In this document: positions 61,427-64,000 of the stretch, one piece after another | Layout of the letters: the number at the start of each line of letters is the position of its first letter | Numbering within the stretch: the stretch's first letter is position 1 | Assembly: GCF_022842375.1 (NCBI RefSeq) | Contig: NZ_JALHPR010000016.1 | Span: forward strand, 38,652-102,651 | Direction: 5' to 3' | DNA: 64,000 nt | DNA from: Elioraea sp. | GTDB taxonomy: Bacteria; Pseudomonadota; Alphaproteobacteria; Acetobacterales; Acetobacteraceae | Notes under the pieces: generated by a model | Database searches by the model: none | The model's input: the letters and a program-made list of their open reading frames with translations, nothing else | Told to the model about the DNA's origin: nothing | Made by a program: the position numbers and the translations under genes

Positions 61427-62932
61427 CTAGACCTCCTCCCGCGTCGCCGCGATCCGCCCCTCGCGAACGGCGGTGACGAAGGCCCGCCAGTCCTTCCGGT
61501 TCTGGTCGGCGTACTCCACGGCGAACTCGCAGATCGCGTCGTCCATCGTCCCGCCGGAGCCCATGTAGCCGGCGATCCGCGCGGCATCGCCCGACCGCGC
61601 GTGCGCCCGCGCCAACGCCCAGGCGCACAGCCGCCCGTAGCTGCGAAGCCGAGGCGCGTCCCAGTCGTCGAGGATCGCCGAGAGCTTCATGTCGCGCAGC
61701 TGGCGGATGTAGTAGTCGCGCCCGTCGATGCCCTTGGTCCAGCCGAGGAACAGGTCGGAGGCGGACTGCATCAGCCGTTGGCCGACCACGACGCGCTCGC
61801 CGTTGTTCCCGTGCGCCGGCCGCGCCGCGTAGGGCTCGAGCACCGATGGCCGCGCCTCCTTCACCTGCAGGAACAGGGGATCGTCGTCGGCCGCCATGAA
61901 GAGGCCGATCGAGCACCGCGTGCCGACCGAGCCGACGCCGACGACCTTGATCGCCAGGTCGCGGAAGTGGAACCGGTCGAACAGCGTGCGCACATGCTCG
62001 GGCAGCGAGTCCCGGTAGTGGGAGAGGGCCTCGGCAAAAGCCGTCTCCTGGCCCGGTGCATCCTCGGCTGGGGGGTGGAAGATCAGCGGCGGATCGTCCT
62101 TGATCCGCGGCAGCGCGCCCGCGTCCTCGACGAGCCTCGGGAACAGGAACTCAGACGAGCTCTTCTCCTTGGCCTGCTCGATGCGACGGTTGATCAGCCG
62201 GCGGACGTCCTCCTCCGCCTCGCCCGTCATCTCGGCGCTGGCGGCGACGAACTTGTCGAAGTCGATCCGGTCGTACCAGACGTCGAGCGCGCGCATCGCG
62301 GCATAGTCGGCCATCCGCTTGCGGTACTCGCGTGCCGCGTCGGTCGCGGCGCGTGCGCAGTCGCTGTCGAGCAGGCGGAGATGCTGGCCGGCGATGACGA
62401 TGCTCGCGGCAAGCCGCTTCACGTCCCACTCCCACGGCGCGGGCAGCGTCTCGTCGAAATCGTTGATGTCGAAGATCAGGTTGCGCTCCGCCGTGGCGAA
62501 GCCGCCGAAATTCATCAGGTGCGCGTCGCCGCAGGCCTGCACGATCAGCCCCGAGCGCGGTGTCGTCGCGAGGTCGGCGGCCATGATCGCGGCGGACCCG
62601 CGGTAGAAGGCGAAGGGCGACTGCATCATCCGCCCGAAGCGGATGGGCACGAGCGCGGGAATGCGCCCCTCGTTTGTGCTGACGAGAAGATCGACGGGAT
62701 CGCGGCGGCCTTCCGGCAGCTTCCACCCGGCATGCGAGGTGCGCGGCACCGCGTCGCGCAGCGCCTTGCCTGCCGCGCGCCGTTCATCGGCGGAGAGGTA
62801 GTGCGAGATCGCATCGGCCGGCGTGCCGCGCCGTGCCGCCGTCGCCTTCGGCCTGCGCTGGCCGTGGCGCGGGCGTTCCTCCTCGTCCGGCTGCGTCTCA
62901 ACGCCGCGTGCCTTCGCCTTGCTCGCCTTCAT
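61427..62932 (-). CDS. DUF2252 family protein
   Basis: 501 residues from ATG 62932 (MKASKAKARGVETQ); GGGGGGACC lies upstream on its strand. Signature blocks: ALVPIRFGRMMQSPFAFYRG near residue 95, VQACGDAHLMNFGGFATAER near 130, NLIFDINDFDETLPAPWEWD near 150. The fold resembles aminoglycoside phosphotransferase-like kinases, with GDxHxxNFG and DxxDFDE as metal and ATP contacts. The biochemical role is unknown. The N-terminal ~45 residues are Lys/Arg-rich. Confidence 0.9.
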   Translation of the reverse strand: MKASKAKARGVETQPDEEERPRHGQRRPKATAARRGTPADAISHYLSADERRAAGKALRDAVPRTSHAGWKLPEGRRDPVDLLVSTNEGRIPALVPIRFGRMMQSPFAFYRGSAAIMAADLATTPRSGLIVQACGDAHLMNFGGFATAERNLIFDINDFDETLPAPWEWDVKRLAASIVIAGQHLRLLDSDCARAATDAAREYRKRMADYAAMRALDVWYDRIDFDKFVAASAEMTGEAEEDVRRLINRRIEQAKEKSSSEFLFPRLVEDAGALPRIKDDPPLIFHPPAEDAPGQETAFAEALSHYRDSLPEHVRTLFDRFHFRDLAIKVVGVGSVGTRCSIGLFMAADDDPLFLQVKEARPSVLEPYAARPAHGNNGERVVVGQRLMQSASDLFLGWTKGIDGRDYYIRQLRDMKLSAILDDWDAPRLRSYGRLCAWALARAHARSGDAARIAGYMGSGGTMDDAICEFAVEYADQNRKDWRAFVTAVREGRIAATREEV

Positions 62933-63060
62933 CAGGTCCCCCCACCGCGGACTGTTGCCCGCGTCACAGAGTGCCGCAGCGTACCGTGGCCGACATTGAT
63001 CAGAATCAAGCAAAGCCGTGAGCGTGGGACGGGCACATCGTGCGCGAGGTGGCGCTCGCG

Positions 63061-64000
63061 TCATCGCACGGAAGTCGCCACCTCACGGAAGATGCGGGCC
63101 GGGACGCTGCCGCCGGTGACGCCGCGCATCGGGCTCGCATCATCGTTGCCGAGCCAGACGCCGATCACCACCGCGCCGCTGGGCGAGGGAACCCAGCCGA
63201 TGAACCACGCATCGCGGAACTCGCTCGTCGTTCCCGTCTTTCCCGCAACCGCCCGCCCAGGCAGCGCAGCGGCGCGGCCCGTACCGCGCGCGACCGCCTC
63301 GCCCAGCATCGTCGCCATCGCCGCCGCATGCTCGGGCGCGATCGCGCGCACCGCCTCCCCCTCGCGGCGCCAGATCGTTTCGCCTTCGGCACGCGCTGCC
63401 GTCACGCCATGCGGCACGACGAGCGCGCCGCCGTTGGCGAACACGGCATAGGCCGTGGCAAGTTCGAGCAGCCCCGCCGATCCGCTGCCGAGTGCCGCGG
63501 TTGCATCGCGCGGGATCGTGCCAGTCAGCCCAGCACGCCGCGCTGCCGCCGTGACACGCGGCAGGCCAGCCTGGAGCGTGAGGCGGACCGCGACGGTGTT
63601 CAGTGATTGCGCCAGCGCCTCGGTCAGCGTCACCGGCCCGCGGAAGCGTCCGTCGATGTTGTCTGGCCGCCAGCCGGCAACGGTGATGGGTGCATCCTCG
63701 ATCACCGTCTCGGGTGTGAGGCCCGCCTCGAGGGCTGCAAGCCAGACGAAGGGCTTGAATGCGCTGCCCGGCTGACGTTCGGCCGCCGTCGCGCGGTTGA
63801 AGCCGGATGCCCGCGCATCGCGCCCGCCGACCATCGCGAGCACGGCACCTGTCGAGGCGCGCACCGCGACGATCGCACCTTGGCCGATCGCGAGCCGCGT
63901 GCCATCGGCCGCGAGCGCCGCGGCGAGCGCGCGCTCGGCCGCGTCCTGCAGCGCCGGGTCGAGCGTGGCCTGCAGCGTGACTGCACCGCCCGTCGCGGGC
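63061..64000 (-). CDS. class A penicillin-binding protein, C-terminal part
   Basis: The frame stays open from 63999 to the stop at 63061 (312 visible residues); the N-terminal part, including any glycosyltransferase domain, lies past the window. It opens with VTLQATLDPALQDAAERAL, typical of the region before the transpeptidase. Catalytic motifs: SxxK in RQPGSAFKPFVWLA, SxN in LAQSLNTVAVRL, KTG in VAGKTGTTSEFRDAWFIGW. It cross-links peptidoglycan in the periplasm. An annotation from the internal codon at 63864 alone would truncate it. Confidence 0.9.
   Translation of the reverse strand, partial: PATGGAVTLQATLDPALQDAAERALAAALAADGTRLAIGQGAIVAVRASTGAVLAMVGGRDARASGFNRATAAERQPGSAFKPFVWLAALEAGLTPETVIEDAPITVAGWRPDNIDGRFRGPVTLTEALAQSLNTVAVRLTLQAGLPRVTAAARRAGLTGTIPRDATAALGSGSAGLLELATAYAVFANGGALVVPHGVTAARAEGETIWRREGEAVRAIAPEHAAAMATMLGEAVARGTGRAAALPGRAVAGKTGTTSEFRDAWFIGWVPSPSGAVVIGVWLGNDDASPMRGVTGGSVPARIFREVATSVR

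Noticed and set aside
63061..63864. A 267-residue protein starting at 63864
   Set aside because: The frame is open to the window edge and the upstream residues match the penicillin-binding protein family, so 63864 is an internal codon.

Overview
The window is a GC-rich (roughly 70 percent), very densely packed bacterial chromosome segment. Several features point to an alphaproteobacterium, most likely a member of the Acetobacteraceae (Roseomonas/Elioraea-like): the aroA-cmk pair divergent from a TIGR02300 (FYDLN-acid) gene, an IalB-type secreted protein, a STAS-MlaE fusion, many solitary Bug/TctC-type binding proteins, and a class II ribonucleotide reductase. This placement is an inference from gene content. 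No IS element, prophage, integrase or CRISPR array was seen.

Layout. (a) 1-8988: a plus-strand catabolic operon with overlapping or nearly overlapping genes: ADP-forming acyl-CoA synthetase (5' end cut by the window), MaoC-type hydratase, both subunits of a 3-oxoacid CoA-transferase, two acyl-CoA dehydrogenases, an enoyl-CoA hydratase and an amidase, followed by an exported RidA. It looks like a beta-oxidation-style route for an unidentified acid or amide. (b) 9113-27181: a mosaic of uptake and catabolic modules. Four orphan tripartite-tricarboxylate (Bug/TctC) binding proteins sit beside an RraA-type aldolase, an enolase-superfamily dehydratase, and a mannonate dehydratase with a divergent GntR regulator. 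Other genes here are msrA, an OmpA-like protein, a third acyl-CoA dehydrogenase, a SIMPL protein, an ATC-hydrolase/methyltransferase pair, a peptide-type binding protein, an amidohydrolase, a DMT permease and a 3-hydroxyisobutyryl-CoA hydrolase. (c) 27392-32925: a B12-dependent ribonucleotide reductase, tail-to-tail with a large PAS-GGDEF-EAL membrane protein. (d) 33094-41883: one long plus-strand run. It encodes a complete polyamine-type ABC importer, directly followed by an Mla/MCE lipid transport set (STAS-MlaE, MlaF, MCE protein, lipoprotein) and a metallo-beta-lactamase-fold hydrolase.

(e) 41887-49284: housekeeping genes, including cmk, aroA, a TIGR02300 gene, methyltransferases, IalB and rlmN. 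(f) 49294-50171: two paralogous small secreted proteins, each followed by a near-identical GC-rich hairpin, with a dense cluster of inverted repeats between them. (g) 50415-58879: an MFS transporter, a secreted hydrolase, a Rieske oxygenase, argG, a TerB-like protein, a DEAD-box helicase, folD and yggT, with two copies of a REP-like palindrome around argG. (h) 59050-64000: tRNA-Ala(CGC), a VOC/VOC/DUF1428 operon divergent from a MarR gene across a 16-bp perfect palindrome, a DUF2252 gene and the C-terminal part of a class A penicillin-binding protein cut by the window end.

The most useful non-coding observations are: a hairpin that buries the Shine-Dalgarno of one Bug gene; a GntR gene whose -10 lies inside an inverted repeat and whose transcript may be leaderless; an 11-bp hairpin between the binding-protein and permease genes of the polyamine-type operon; and short minisatellites located at gene ends.
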